From NCBI GenBank assembly GCA_015655315.1, contig JAATFH010000348.1:1-41353 (forward strand): a DNA stretch of 41,353 nucleotides, read 5' to 3'. Origin of the DNA: Terriglobales bacterium. GTDB lineage: Bacteria > Acidobacteriota > Terriglobia > Terriglobales > Acidobacteriaceae. A program made the position numbers and the translations under genes. Positions 25,480-34,683 of the stretch are shown piece after piece (position 1 is the stretch's first letter; every line of letters starts with the position of its first letter). The notes under the pieces are model-generated. The model did not search any database. It was not told the DNA's origin and saw nothing but the letters and a program-made list of their open reading frames with translations.

Positions 25480-26361
25480 ATGATGAACCGTCCGGTTTTG
25501 CTGGTCTTAGCTATATTGCTCGTCACGACACCTGTCTGGGGTGCTTCAGAACAACACGCCGCAAGCGGAATTGTGCTTCAGGTGGTTCCAGCACATCGGT
25601 CCCTTGTAGTGTCCTGTGAGGCTATACCCGGATACATGGACGCTATGGAAATGTCCTACACCGTGCGTGACCCTAAAGCGCTGGTCGCCTTAAAGCCAGG
25701 CGCGAAGGTTCAATTTATCATCGTCAAGCGGGGCAAGCTACTGTATGCGGACAGTATTCATGCGGTCACGGCAGCAAGTTTCGAATCGGAACCGATGGAA
25801 GCTGGAGGTCTGACAGCCCTCCATAATGCAATGAATCCTTCAGCCGCCGCAAAGGTAGTGGCAGTAGGAAAGCAGGTGCCGGACTTTGCCCTGATCGACC
25901 AGGCAGGCAAGGAGATCCATCTATCTCGACTACAAGGCAAGGTCATAGCACTTACTTTTGGATATTCCCGCTGCCCCAATCCGGACTATTGCCTCCGTCT
26001 CTCCAACAACCTGGCCCGGGTGGAGAAACGCTTTCATGACCGGGCAGGACGCGATCTGATATTGCTGACCATCGCGATAGACCCGCAGCACGACCAGGGC
26101 CCGGCACTGACCGCTTATGCCGGTGTCTGGAAGGCCGACCCCGCGGTTTGGCACTTCTTGACTGGTCCTCTGCCCGAGGTGAAACAAGTAGCCGCGATGT
26201 TTGGCATGAACTTCTGGAGTGAGGAAGGCTTGCTCACGCATTCACTGCACACGGTCATCATCGATCGCAAGGGGCAACTGGTAGCGAATATCGAGGGCAA
26301 CCAATTTACCGCCATGCAGCTAGGCGACTTGGTGCAGACCGTCATGAATCGCCCGTATTGA
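25480..26361 (+). CDS. CusF-like/SCO1 fusion, predicted copper chaperone
   Basis: Exported 293-residue protein joining two copper-related modules. After a signal peptide (to about residue 22) comes a CusF/SenC-associated beta-barrel, about 28-97, with GYMDAMEMSYTVRDPKAL, where Met53, Met56 and Met58 resemble CusF metal-binding methionines. A SCO1/PrrC thioredoxin fold follows (about 128-290). Its copper cysteines are Cys165 and Cys171 in RCPNPDYC, spaced CX5C rather than the classic CX3C, and the third ligand is probably His254 in LTHSLH. SCO proteins deliver Cu(I) to cytochrome oxidase CuA or other cuproproteins. A strong GGAGGAAAGG site precedes ATG 25480. It sits between two parvulin-CRTAC1 paralogues, with no oxidase genes nearby. 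Confidence 0.92.
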   Translation: MMNRPVLLVLAILLVTTPVWGASEQHAASGIVLQVVPAHRSLVVSCEAIPGYMDAMEMSYTVRDPKALVALKPGAKVQFIIVKRGKLLYADSIHAVTAASFESEPMEAGGLTALHNAMNPSAAAKVVAVGKQVPDFALIDQAGKEIHLSRLQGKVIALTFGYSRCPNPDYCLRLSNNLARVEKRFHDRAGRDLILLTIAIDPQHDQGPALTAYAGVWKADPAVWHFLTGPLPEVKQVAAMFGMNFWSEEGLLTHSLHTVIIDRKGQLVANIEGNQFTAMQLGDLVQTVMNRPY

Positions 26362-26532
26362 TTTGCAACTCAACCAGCCAAAGTGAATAACAGCCTTCCG
26401 ATGCCGAACGTATGTCTTGACTGAGTGGCGGACCAGAGCATCCATCGAATGATGGATACATATATCTATCTTCTGGCGCAAGACATTCCTATCTCGATCT
26501 GACTAAGGTTTTTATTAACCTGCGTGCAATTC

Positions 26533-29148
26533 ATGTTCTGCCGTAAGTCAGGAAGACGATTGTTCAATAAGAACTTGGTCGTGCTCATACTCCTGTTCCT
26601 GACGAGCCTTCCCTTAATATTTTCGTCATCGATACAGGCTCAACAGGATGGAGCCTCGCGCGAAGTCGAGGTAGGCATCATCGTTACCAGCACTGCCGAA
26701 GAAGCTGAAAGCATTCTGAAGCAACTCAAGGCAGGCATGGACTTTGGTGTCCTCGCAAAAGAAAAATCTATCGATCCGTCCGCCAACGATGGCGGATACA
26801 TGGGACGACTGAGCCCCGCGCAACTGCGTCCGGAACTGCAGGCTGCTTTGCATGGGCTGAAGGCCGGACAGTTTACAGATATTCTCCATATACCATCCGG
26901 CTTTGCCCTCCTTACTGTTTTGCCTGCGGCGCCAAATACGCAGGACCTTAACATAAAGCAAGCCTTGCCCAAGGCCGTGCTCAATACCATCAGTATTTCG
27001 GGCATGGATGAAGCCGACGCCGCCGTCCTGCAATATCCCAAACCGGATGGCTGGAACAGCGACCTGCGCCAATCATGCGCGATACGGACACAATCGCATC
27101 CTGAGGCCATAGAGGACATCGAGCGATTGCTGGCCACGGATGCGGCTCAGCCTGCCGGCCAGGTCGCTCCTCTCGACCTGCTGAATGCTCATGCAGCGCT
27201 GGCCCAGCTCCACGCATACGTGGGAGACATGAACAAGTCCATCGACGAGTGGAAGATCGCTTACCGGATTGCTCAGTCCAGCGTTCCCGATTCGGTGTCC
27301 TACCTTCAGGAAGCACTGGGAGTGAGCTATCTGCATCTCTCCGAGATGGAGAACGGAGCGTATCGCAACTCGGGCAGCCTGGATATCTTTCCTCCACTGC
27401 ATCCGGGCGCGCACTTTGAAAAGCAACAGGACTCGAAGCTTGCGATTCAGTATTTCCTGAAGTATCTGGAACAGAAGCCGGACGAACAAGAAGCGCGGTG
27501 GCTACTGAACCTCTCTTACATGACTCTGGGCGGATATCCATCGCAGGTACCGGCGAAATATCTAATTCCTCTAAGCAGCTTCGAATCGAAGGAGAGCATT
27601 GGACGCTTTACGGATGTTGCCCCGGCCGCCGGATTGAATGTCTTCGCTGGAGCCGGCGGAGCGATTGTGGACGACTTCGATAACGACGGACAGCTCGATG
27701 TCATGACTTCGAGCCTGGACGACTGCGAGCCGCTGCACTATTTCCATAACAACGGTGACGGCACCTTCACGGATCGAACCTTTCAAGCCGGATTGTCGAA
27801 CCAGCTTGGCGGTCTCAACATCGTCGAGGCTGATTACAACAACGACGGGTGCATGGATTTTCTGGTGCTGCGTGGGGGATGGGAGTTCCCGCTGCGCAAG
27901 TCGCTGTTGCGCAACAACTGTAATGGGACCTTCACCGATGTGACCCAGGAAAGCGGCCTGGGTGGAACTGTCACCGCGACGCAAGCGGCGGCGTGGGCCG
28001 ATATCGACAACGATGGCTATCTCGACCTCTTCATTGGCAATGAAAATACTCCCAGTCAGCTATTTCACAACCGGGGCGACGGAACGTTCGAGGATATCTC
28101 GCATGCGGCAGGCATCGATAACACCGCATACAGCAAAGGAGTGGCCGCGGCGGACTATGACAACGATGGATATGTTGATTTTTATGTATCGAACTCGGGC
28201 GGCGCCAACTACCTTTACCACAACAATCATGACCGCACATTTACCGAAATAGGCCGGCAGGCAGGCGTTCAGGCGCCCTACTTCAGCTTCGCCACATGGT
28301 TTTTCGACTACGACAACGATGGCTGGCCCGACCTTTTTGTCACAAGTTTCTACAGCTCCGTCGACCAGGTGATACGAAGTTACATGAGATTGCCCACTTC
28401 CGGCGAGACGCTTAAGCTCTATCGAAATCTGCACAACGGTGCCTTTGAGGACGTGACCGCTCAGGTTGGCCTCGACCGGGTGTTTATGCCCATGGGATCG
28501 AATTTTGGCGATGTCGACAATGATGGCTTTCTCGATATCTATCTTGGAGTGGGACAACCGTCGCTTGCCTCGCTGATGCCGCACGTTCTGTTGCGAAACA
28601 AGGCGGGAAAGAGCTTCGTCGATATCACGGCTTCGTCGGGCACGGGTGAATTGCATAAGGGCCACGGCATTGCATTCGCCGATTTAGAGCGGCGCGGCCA
28701 TGAGGACATCATTGCGGAAATCGGCGGTGCCGTACCCTCCGATAAGCACGCGTTGCGTCTTTTCGAGAATCCGGGGAATGACAATGACTGGATCAATGTC
28801 CGCTTGACTGGAGTGAAGAGCAACCGGGCTGCTGTGGATGCGCAGATCAAGATCACGGTCGAGAACGATGGACGTGCCACACGTTCCATCTACCGCACAG
28901 TAGGCGACACAAGTTCTTTTGGCGGAAACCCCATGGAGCAGCACATCGGTCTCGGCCATGGGGCACGCATCACCGCTCTCGATGTGTGGTGGCCGGCGAC
29001 GAATACGCGGCAACACTTTGCCCAGGTGGATAAAAACCAGTTCATTGCGATCAGGGAATTCGCCAGCGACTTTACGAAACTCGATCGGCAGCCATATCGC
29101 CTGGGCGGCGACAAGACGTCACCGCAGCAAAGTGATTCGCGCAGGTGA
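26533..29148 (+). CDS. secreted parvulin-like/TPR/CRTAC1 protein, paralogue 2
   Basis: A second copy of the protein at 22846-25461, collinear over its whole length with most residues identical or similar. It also has 871 residues if ATG 26533 is used; a GTG nine bases upstream is in frame. The signal peptide itself differs (VVLILLFLTSLPLIF, ending near IQAQ), while the parvulin-like, TPR-like, FG-GAP and ASPIC/UnbV parts align without obvious gaps. The parvulin histidines are missing here too (VGIIV, GFAL). The preceding 171-base gap suggests its own promoter, but read-through from the SCO gene is possible. It ends only 24 bases from the convergent Met-rich TonB receptor gene. Confidence 0.88.
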   Translation: MFCRKSGRRLFNKNLVVLILLFLTSLPLIFSSSIQAQQDGASREVEVGIIVTSTAEEAESILKQLKAGMDFGVLAKEKSIDPSANDGGYMGRLSPAQLRPELQAALHGLKAGQFTDILHIPSGFALLTVLPAAPNTQDLNIKQALPKAVLNTISISGMDEADAAVLQYPKPDGWNSDLRQSCAIRTQSHPEAIEDIERLLATDAAQPAGQVAPLDLLNAHAALAQLHAYVGDMNKSIDEWKIAYRIAQSSVPDSVSYLQEALGVSYLHLSEMENGAYRNSGSLDIFPPLHPGAHFEKQQDSKLAIQYFLKYLEQKPDEQEARWLLNLSYMTLGGYPSQVPAKYLIPLSSFESKESIGRFTDVAPAAGLNVFAGAGGAIVDDFDNDGQLDVMTSSLDDCEPLHYFHNNGDGTFTDRTFQAGLSNQLGGLNIVEADYNNDGCMDFLVLRGGWEFPLRKSLLRNNCNGTFTDVTQESGLGGTVTATQAAAWADIDNDGYLDLFIGNENTPSQLFHNRGDGTFEDISHAAGIDNTAYSKGVAAADYDNDGYVDFYVSNSGGANYLYHNNHDRTFTEIGRQAGVQAPYFSFATWFFDYDNDGWPDLFVTSFYSSVDQVIRSYMRLPTSGETLKLYRNLHNGAFEDVTAQVGLDRVFMPMGSNFGDVDNDGFLDIYLGVGQPSLASLMPHVLLRNKAGKSFVDITASSGTGELHKGHGIAFADLERRGHEDIIAEIGGAVPSDKHALRLFENPGNDNDWINVRLTGVKSNRAAVDAQIKITVENDGRATRSIYRTVGDTSSFGGNPMEQHIGLGHGARITALDVWWPATNTRQHFAQVDKNQFIAIREFASDFTKLDRQPYRLGGDKTSPQQSDSRR

Positions 29149-29172
29149 AGAGACTGCCGCAATGCACAACAT

Positions 29173-32100
29173 TCAAAAGACCAGCCGCGCGCTCAACTGA
29201 ATTTCTCGCCCTGGTGAAGTCACTTCGGTGATCGAGCCGAAGCCTGCGGTATTTACAAAGCGGTTCGGTATGCCCAGATTTGTGTGATTCAGCGCGTTGA
29301 AAAACTCTCCGCGAGTTTCGAGCTTTAATGTTTCAGCAAGGCTGAAGGTGCGCACCAAGGCCAAGTCTGTCGTCTCCATGCCTGGCCCATAAATGGAGTT
29401 GCGTCCAACATTGCCGAATGTGTATGCCGGTGGAGTGGCAAACGCCTGCGGGTTAACCCATGTCGTTGCGCTGTGAGTCCCCGGCCCATAAATTTTCTGC
29501 CCCGTGGTGTTGGCGCGAATAGGATTTTCGCCCACTGCTGTGCCTGCATTGGCTGTGTCGCCAAATACAGAGATGGTAAGCGGAAAGCCGCTCTGTACCT
29601 GGAAAACAGTGGAGGCTCGCCAATTCTCCGTCATGATCCGGGTGAAATTGTTATGCGACCATGCAGGAATGTCATAAACAGCGCTCAATGAAACGCGGTG
29701 CTTTATGTCACAAGCTGGCCCCTTCTCCGCTTGCAGATCATAGTTGTTCTGCGGGATTGCGGCTTCAAACATCGGAGAGCGAAAGTCGGGGGCGTTCGTG
29801 AGGCTCTTGGCGAAAGTGTAGTTGGCCAAGAGGCTCAACCCTCGCGCATAGCGACGACGCACATTCACGTAGCCTGCGTCATACCAGCTCTGCGCGCTGT
29901 TTTCGAGATAGTTGATCGTGCTAACCGAGATGGTTGTGCTTGCAACAGTTATGTTTGAAGGAAAGGTAGTGTTTGGAACAAAGCTGACTTTGGGATGTGG
30001 ACGCCGCGGTTGAATCAGGCCTTGCCCAGGCTGCGCATTGTTGATGAGGTGTGCGCGCTGCAGATGGAATCCTCCTGAGCCGAGATATCCAATCTCCAGC
30101 GTCGTCTCCTTGCCAAGAGATTTTTCAATGGAGGCGCTCCATTGCTGGATGTACTGCGACTGCGGATGCACCGGCATGGCCGTAAAGCTGACTGCAGTCG
30201 TGCCTCCAAGCACCGGTGGCGCGAAATCGAAGGTCTTGATGGAAGGCGTGAAGTTGTCGCTCTGTGCTGTCTCCGCAAAAACCTTCGGAACATTATGACG
30301 CTGATTGCACCAGGTATTCATGTCGACCGGCGTGTAGAAAATACCGTAGGCGGCGTGCGCGACAATACCAAATTTCGGCAGGCTCTGGGCGATGCCGATG
30401 CGTGGAGCGAAGTTGGCCCGGCCAGGGTAGGCCAACCCTTCAGGGTAGCCGTTCTGTCCACCGATAAAAATGGATGGCACGCCATCGCTGTCGAAGGTGA
30501 GGTTGCTATTTGTGTACTTTATATCTGTCAGCGCGCTCATGTACTCGTATCGCAACCCAATGTCGAGCATGGTCTTCGAGCCGATACGCCATGTATCCTG
30601 CGCGTATCCGTCCGCATACCATTGGCGCAGGTTCATTTGCGGATCGCCAGCCTGTAACTGCCGCGCGACTGGCAGGCCAAGGAGAAAGCTGGCCAGGCCC
30701 GATCCTGTGCCATCGTTTGCGCCGATGTCCGTCGTGAAGCCGTTGGTGAACTGATAATAGCCGCGGCCCTGAACGTAGGCCCACATGGGCCAGATGAACC
30801 ACTGGTATGCGCCGCCAAACTTCAGGCTGTGCTTTCCATACTGCCAGTTCAGCGCATCGCGCCCTTCGATGAGAGTGCTCCAGGCATGCATGGGCGTTGC
30901 AAGCCAGCTATCTCCAAAGGCGGAATATCCCTGAACAGTGAAATACGGGGCGCCCCACGCACGCGGACCGCCGTAGCTCGCACCCTGAATGCCCAGTTCA
31001 TCTACGATGTCGTTCTTGTAAGCGCTTTCTGTGAGGTGGCCCATGCTGAGCCGTGAGATGGCCAGCGTGGTCATGTTAAGCAGATGTGGCGTGAATATCT
31101 GGTTCCACCCCAGAACGCCCTGCTGTGAAAGGTTGTCGTGGGTGTATCCGAAGCCGGGAAGGTTCTCCGGCATGAAGCCGTGCTCGCCACCGGCGCTATA
31201 GCGAATGAACGCCGTATTGCCATTGTCGAAGTCATGGTCGAAGCGCAGCGTTCCCTGGTCGTTGTACATCAATTCGTTGCGGACATCGAGGTAGTTGTTG
31301 GCATCGTTCCCCGCGCCAACGACTGTTGGCTGCCCCATCATGGTCATGCCGTCCATGCCCATGCCCATCATCACGTTTGGCCGTGGCACATATTTCTGCA
31401 GCATGATGGCAGCGGCCTGGTTCAGGCGGTCGGGAGGGATAACATTCATCATGCCGTTATATTGGAACTGCTGGCGCGTGAACTGTGGATTGCTGGGGCT
31501 TACCGGCAACTTAGGGTTGTAGTTCGGATTAGCCTGGGTCGTCTGAGGGTCGTAGATGTCGAGACCGCTCATGCTGAAGTCGCCGCTTACTTCTTCCGCA
31601 GTCGGCACGGTATCGGTCATCGTCATGGCTGCGGCGTGCCGCAGGCCTTCATAATTGACAAAGAAGAAAGTATGCCTGCTCTTGCCCAGCAGCGGGCCGC
31701 CAAAGGCAGCGCCGAAGTTGTTCTGTACCAGATGCTTCGAACCGCCCATGTCATTGAAGGAGTGCGCATCCAGCGCGCCATTGCGCAGATACTCGTATAC
31801 AGCTCCATGAAAACGCGATGTGCCGGAGCGCGTAACTACATTGACCTGTCCACCACCTGCTCCGCCCATGTCCGCGGAATAGCTGCCGATTTCAATCTGG
31901 AATTCCTGCACGGCATCGGGAGAGGCGCTCAGGTTTTGTGTATTGAATGTTGGATCGGTGTTGGTTGCACCGTCGAGCAGGAAGTAATTGGCGTTAGGAC
32001 GAGTGCCGCCGATGCTCACGGCAGAGCGCTGGCCGGGACGCCAGTAGAGAGGATTCATATCTCCAGTCTGCGCGCCATGACTAATATGTGAGCCGGGAAC

Positions 32101-32565
32101 GGTGAGCATCAGGTCAACCAGCATGCGTCCATTGAGAGGAAGCTGCTGGACCGAACGACGGTCCACAACTTCGCCTACGCTCGCATCGGTGGTCTTCAAC
32201 ATTTCCGCCGAGCTGACGGCGGTAACGGTTTGCTTCTCGCCGCCTATCTGAAGCTCCACATCAACGGCTGCTTCCTGTCCTACTTCCAGCTGCAATTCCT
32301 GATCGGATTCAGCGAAGCCTGTATGCGTAACCTGCAGTTCATATTCGCCCGGGAACAACCCCGCTGCCTCATAATATCCACTATCGTTGGAGACAATCTC
32401 CCGCTTTGCCCCAGTAGCTGTCGCGGTCAGCCGCACGGTGGCGCCTGGAATGGCCCGGTGTTGCGGGTCATAAACAGACCCACGCACGGCTGCGTAGTTA
32501 GATTGTGCAAAAACGGAGACAGGCGAAGCCAGAAGAAGGCTGACGCATAGAAACTGCCTGAACAT
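29173..32565 (-). CDS. Oar-like TonB-dependent receptor with a Met-rich loop
   Basis: Outer-membrane protein of 1130 residues. I start at ATG 32565, which has AGGAG about nine bases upstream and a signal peptide (MFRQFLCVSLLLASPVSVFAQ); ten more codons are open upstream. A carboxypeptidase-regulatory-like domain (about 25-110) is followed by a plug (VVDRRSVQQLPLNGRMLVDLM, GGTRPNANYFLLDGATN, GGGQVNVVTRSGTSRFHG) and a large barrel ending in the outer-membrane signature Phe (SARLVF). Near residue 400, in an extracellular-type loop, is MMGMGMDGMTMM, with seven methionines in twelve residues, a pattern typical of copper-binding sites. Oar-like receptors usually import carbohydrates or peptides or export proteins; here copper or a copper complex is plausible because of this loop and the nearby SCO protein. 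Confidence 0.9.
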   Translation of the reverse strand: MFRQFLCVSLLLASPVSVFAQSNYAAVRGSVYDPQHRAIPGATVRLTATATGAKREIVSNDSGYYEAAGLFPGEYELQVTHTGFAESDQELQLEVGQEAAVDVELQIGGEKQTVTAVSSAEMLKTTDASVGEVVDRRSVQQLPLNGRMLVDLMLTVPGSHISHGAQTGDMNPLYWRPGQRSAVSIGGTRPNANYFLLDGATNTDPTFNTQNLSASPDAVQEFQIEIGSYSADMGGAGGGQVNVVTRSGTSRFHGAVYEYLRNGALDAHSFNDMGGSKHLVQNNFGAAFGGPLLGKSRHTFFFVNYEGLRHAAAMTMTDTVPTAEEVSGDFSMSGLDIYDPQTTQANPNYNPKLPVSPSNPQFTRQQFQYNGMMNVIPPDRLNQAAAIMLQKYVPRPNVMMGMGMDGMTMMGQPTVVGAGNDANNYLDVRNELMYNDQGTLRFDHDFDNGNTAFIRYSAGGEHGFMPENLPGFGYTHDNLSQQGVLGWNQIFTPHLLNMTTLAISRLSMGHLTESAYKNDIVDELGIQGASYGGPRAWGAPYFTVQGYSAFGDSWLATPMHAWSTLIEGRDALNWQYGKHSLKFGGAYQWFIWPMWAYVQGRGYYQFTNGFTTDIGANDGTGSGLASFLLGLPVARQLQAGDPQMNLRQWYADGYAQDTWRIGSKTMLDIGLRYEYMSALTDIKYTNSNLTFDSDGVPSIFIGGQNGYPEGLAYPGRANFAPRIGIAQSLPKFGIVAHAAYGIFYTPVDMNTWCNQRHNVPKVFAETAQSDNFTPSIKTFDFAPPVLGGTTAVSFTAMPVHPQSQYIQQWSASIEKSLGKETTLEIGYLGSGGFHLQRAHLINNAQPGQGLIQPRRPHPKVSFVPNTTFPSNITVASTTISVSTINYLENSAQSWYDAGYVNVRRRYARGLSLLANYTFAKSLTNAPDFRSPMFEAAIPQNNYDLQAEKGPACDIKHRVSLSAVYDIPAWSHNNFTRIMTENWRASTVFQVQSGFPLTISVFGDTANAGTAVGENPIRANTTGQKIYGPGTHSATTWVNPQAFATPPAYTFGNVGRNSIYGPGMETTDLALVRTFSLAETLKLETRGEFFNALNHTNLGIPNRFVNTAGFGSITEVTSPGREIQLSARLVF
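31336..31371 (-). other. Met-rich segment of the TonB receptor
   Basis: The codons for MMGMGMDGMTMM. Met-x-Met and Met-Met clusters of this type bind Cu(I) in CusF, CopC-like and CTR proteins. The flanking residues (RPNV and GQPTVVGAGND) are not repetitive, so this is not part of a wider low-complexity tract. Confidence 0.7.
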
Positions 32566-32611
32566 GGCTGGCACTCCTGAAAAGTATCTCGTCATTCATT
32601 CATTAATCTCG

Positions 32612-32625
32612 TCGATTGATCGACT
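32612..32625. promoter_or_regulatory. palindrome upstream of the Met-rich receptor
   Basis: GTCGAT-TG-ATCGAC is a perfect inverted repeat 47-60 bases before the receptor start codon, where an operator or promoter-proximal site would lie. Its GATTGATC core recurs in a palindrome upstream of the LanC-like gene (41017-41034). Confidence 0.45.
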
Positions 32626-32798
32626 TTTGAGACAGAATCGAGAAATGGTAGCAACGGTATCCGAAAACTGTCTTCAGCCCACGGCTTGATTCCTGCTTCC
32701 ACCCATCGGGGGATGCAATAAGGTTCATGCCCACTTCAATGCTGAACAGCTATGCTTGCCTGATTGCGGCAGATGGCCGCCGAAACATGATTCTGACT

Positions 32799-33704
32799 TT
32801 AGTTCGGCGTTTCGCGGAGCAGTTGTCTCGCCATCATCCAGAAGGCCTCCATCACAGGCGAGAACCATTTGTCTCTGTGTCGGATCAGTTGCGTATACAC
32901 GTGCATCCGCTTTTGCGGCCAGGGTAATGCAACCAATATGCCTCTCTCCAATTCCCTGGCAGCTACCAACTCAGGCAGAACAGCCACGCCCATGCGCGCT
33001 ATGGCGCACTGCTTTAACGCTTCAATGCTGACGAACTCAAGCAGCTTGTTTATACGTCCACCCTCCTGGGCCAACGTACGCTCGAACAGAACGCGATAGC
33101 TGCATCCACGCTCTGTTAACAGAATTTGTTGCTCAGCAATCTCCGCTGCAGAAATTCCCTTCCGGCTGCTCAACGCATGTTCGGCGGCGACCAGCGCCAC
33201 CATGCGCTCCTTACGAAGCTTCTGCACCAAAAGCTGTGGCGCTTCTATAGGCTCGTCGATCGAGATAGCAAGATCAACTCCAGGCTCCATAGCAGCCGTT
33301 GACGCGCAGAATGAGCCAGTGTGCAGTATCAGCTGGACATCCGGATACGTCGCCTGAAATACCTGCAGGAGTTCCGGCAGTCTATAGGTCAACAGACTCT
33401 CCGCCGCACTTACCACCAGTGGCCCCACAATACTGCCGTTCTTCTGAACGGAAAGCCGCGCCTGCTCCGCCATGCATATCAGTTTCTCGGCGTGACGCAG
33501 GAACTCCCGTCCCGTCTCTGTGAGTTCTACCTGCCGCCCCAGGCGATTGAATAGAGGCAGACCGAGTTCCTTTTCCAAGGCCTGCACCTGAGCGGTGACG
33601 CTCGATTGGGCATAGTAAAGCTGGGCCGCGGCTTTGGTAAAGCTGCGCGTCCGTGCTACTTCGACAAACGTCCGGACCTGGCGTAAATCAAGAAGATTAT
33701 CCAT
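32799..33704 (-). CDS. LysR-family transcriptional regulator
   Basis: A 301-residue regulator. The N-terminal winged helix-turn-helix (about 4-63) has LRQVRTFVEVARTRSFTKAAAQLYYAQSSVTAQVQALEKELGLPLFNR, abridged here to its key features, namely the TKAA helix and the QSSVTAQ recognition helix. The periplasmic-binding-protein-like effector domain follows (about 90-295). It is divergent from a DMT-type exporter, the classic layout in which a LysR protein controls the transporter and itself from the shared region, where an inverted repeat is seen. The ligand is unknown. Confidence 0.94.
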   Translation of the reverse strand: MDNLLDLRQVRTFVEVARTRSFTKAAAQLYYAQSSVTAQVQALEKELGLPLFNRLGRQVELTETGREFLRHAEKLICMAEQARLSVQKNGSIVGPLVVSAAESLLTYRLPELLQVFQATYPDVQLILHTGSFCASTAAMEPGVDLAISIDEPIEAPQLLVQKLRKERMVALVAAEHALSSRKGISAAEIAEQQILLTERGCSYRVLFERTLAQEGGRINKLLEFVSIEALKQCAIARMGVAVLPELVAARELERGILVALPWPQKRMHVYTQLIRHRDKWFSPVMEAFWMMARQLLRETPN

Positions 33705-33722
33705 CGAAATTTCCGATGCAAA

Positions 33723-33751
33723 CTATCATAGCAATTCATTGGACATGATAG
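33723..33751. promoter_or_regulatory. inverted repeat between LysR and DMT genes
   Basis: CTATCAT (33723-33729) and ATGATAG (33745-33751) are perfect arms 15 bases apart, the size expected for a LysR-type site (T-N11-A core within a longer dyad). The right arm covers an in-frame ATG at 33745, which favours ATG 33775 as the exporter's start. Confidence 0.55.
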
Positions 33752-33774
33752 CTTATGCCAGCGATTCTTATCTC

Positions 33775-34680
33775 ATGAAGACGCGCTATGTGGTCCAACT
33801 GCTGCTACTTTCCGCAGTATGGGGGATCTCTTTCCTTATGATCCGCATTGCGGCCTCGGACTTCCCGCCCGTGTGGGTGGGCTTTCTCCGCTCGCTCATG
33901 GGTGCATTGTTTCTCTGGCCAGTGTTGCTTGTCGGCGGCTACAAGCTCCCGCCGCGCAAACTGTTCCACTGGCTTCTGCTCGTGGCGCTTACCAACAACG
34001 CCATACCCTTCAGCTTCTTTGCGTGGGGAGAGCGGGTGGTTCCGAGCAGCACAGCTGCCGTACTCAACGCCACTACTCTGATCTGGACGCTGCTGCTTTC
34101 TTTGGCTGTCACTCGTACGCGAGCGTCGTTGCACACCGTCCTCGGTGTCATTGTGGGCTTTGCTGGTGTAGCACTCGTCGTTAGCTTTCGCGCACCAGAA
34201 GCAACACCAGCCGGACACCGTGGCGACATTCTCTTTGGCGTCTTTGTGATTATGCTTGGGGCAATCGGCTATGCGGTAGCGACGGTTATCGCAAAGACGA
34301 AACTGAAGGGACTTGATCCTATCGGCCTTGCAACGACGCAGCTCTCACTCGCGACTCTTATGCTTGCGCCTGTGGCCTTCATCGGACCACACCCATCCAG
34401 TATTCACCCATCATCCGTTCTCGCGGTACTGGTGCTCGGCTCTGCAGGCAGCGGCATCGCCTATCTGCTCTACTACAACTTACTCGCGCATGTTTCCGCC
34501 ACGCAGGTCACCGCCGTGACTTATCTGCTTCCGGTATGGGGAATCTTCTGGGGGCTGGTGGCACAGGAAACAGTTACCCCACTCGCCTATATCGGGGTAG
34601 TTGTCGTTATCGCTGGACTTATCCTCATGAATCGGCCAGTACGCTCCAAAGCCAGGCTGATAGAAGCATGCGCAGATTAA
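33775..34680 (+). CDS. EamA/DMT-family transporter
   Basis: Inner-membrane exporter of the drug/metabolite transporter superfamily, 301 residues with about ten hydrophobic helices in two EamA halves. The first begins LLLSAVWGISFLMIRIAASDFPPVWVGFLRSL; the second starts near GDILFGVFVIMLGAIGYAVATVIAK. The conserved PxxxxxxR element in helix 2 and LNATTLIWTLLLSL are present. Earlier in-frame starts exist (33634 within the LysR gene, 33745 within the operator dyad), but the family N-terminus begins at MKTRYV. It probably exports an amino acid or other small metabolite. The next gene starts three bases after its stop. Confidence 0.9.
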   Translation: MKTRYVVQLLLLSAVWGISFLMIRIAASDFPPVWVGFLRSLMGALFLWPVLLVGGYKLPPRKLFHWLLLVALTNNAIPFSFFAWGERVVPSSTAAVLNATTLIWTLLLSLAVTRTRASLHTVLGVIVGFAGVALVVSFRAPEATPAGHRGDILFGVFVIMLGAIGYAVATVIAKTKLKGLDPIGLATTQLSLATLMLAPVAFIGPHPSSIHPSSVLAVLVLGSAGSGIAYLLYYNLLAHVSATQVTAVTYLLPVWGIFWGLVAQETVTPLAYIGVVVVIAGLILMNRPVRSKARLIEACAD

Positions 34681-34683
34681 CTC

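Noticed and set aside
26362-26390. Minus-strand TGGC...TTGCA before paralogue 2
   Set aside because: The spacing is one base too long for sigma-54 and it points away from the gene.
31138-32091. 317-codon plus-strand frame inside the Met-rich receptor gene
   Set aside because: Antisense to a clear TonB receptor; typical of high-GC genes.
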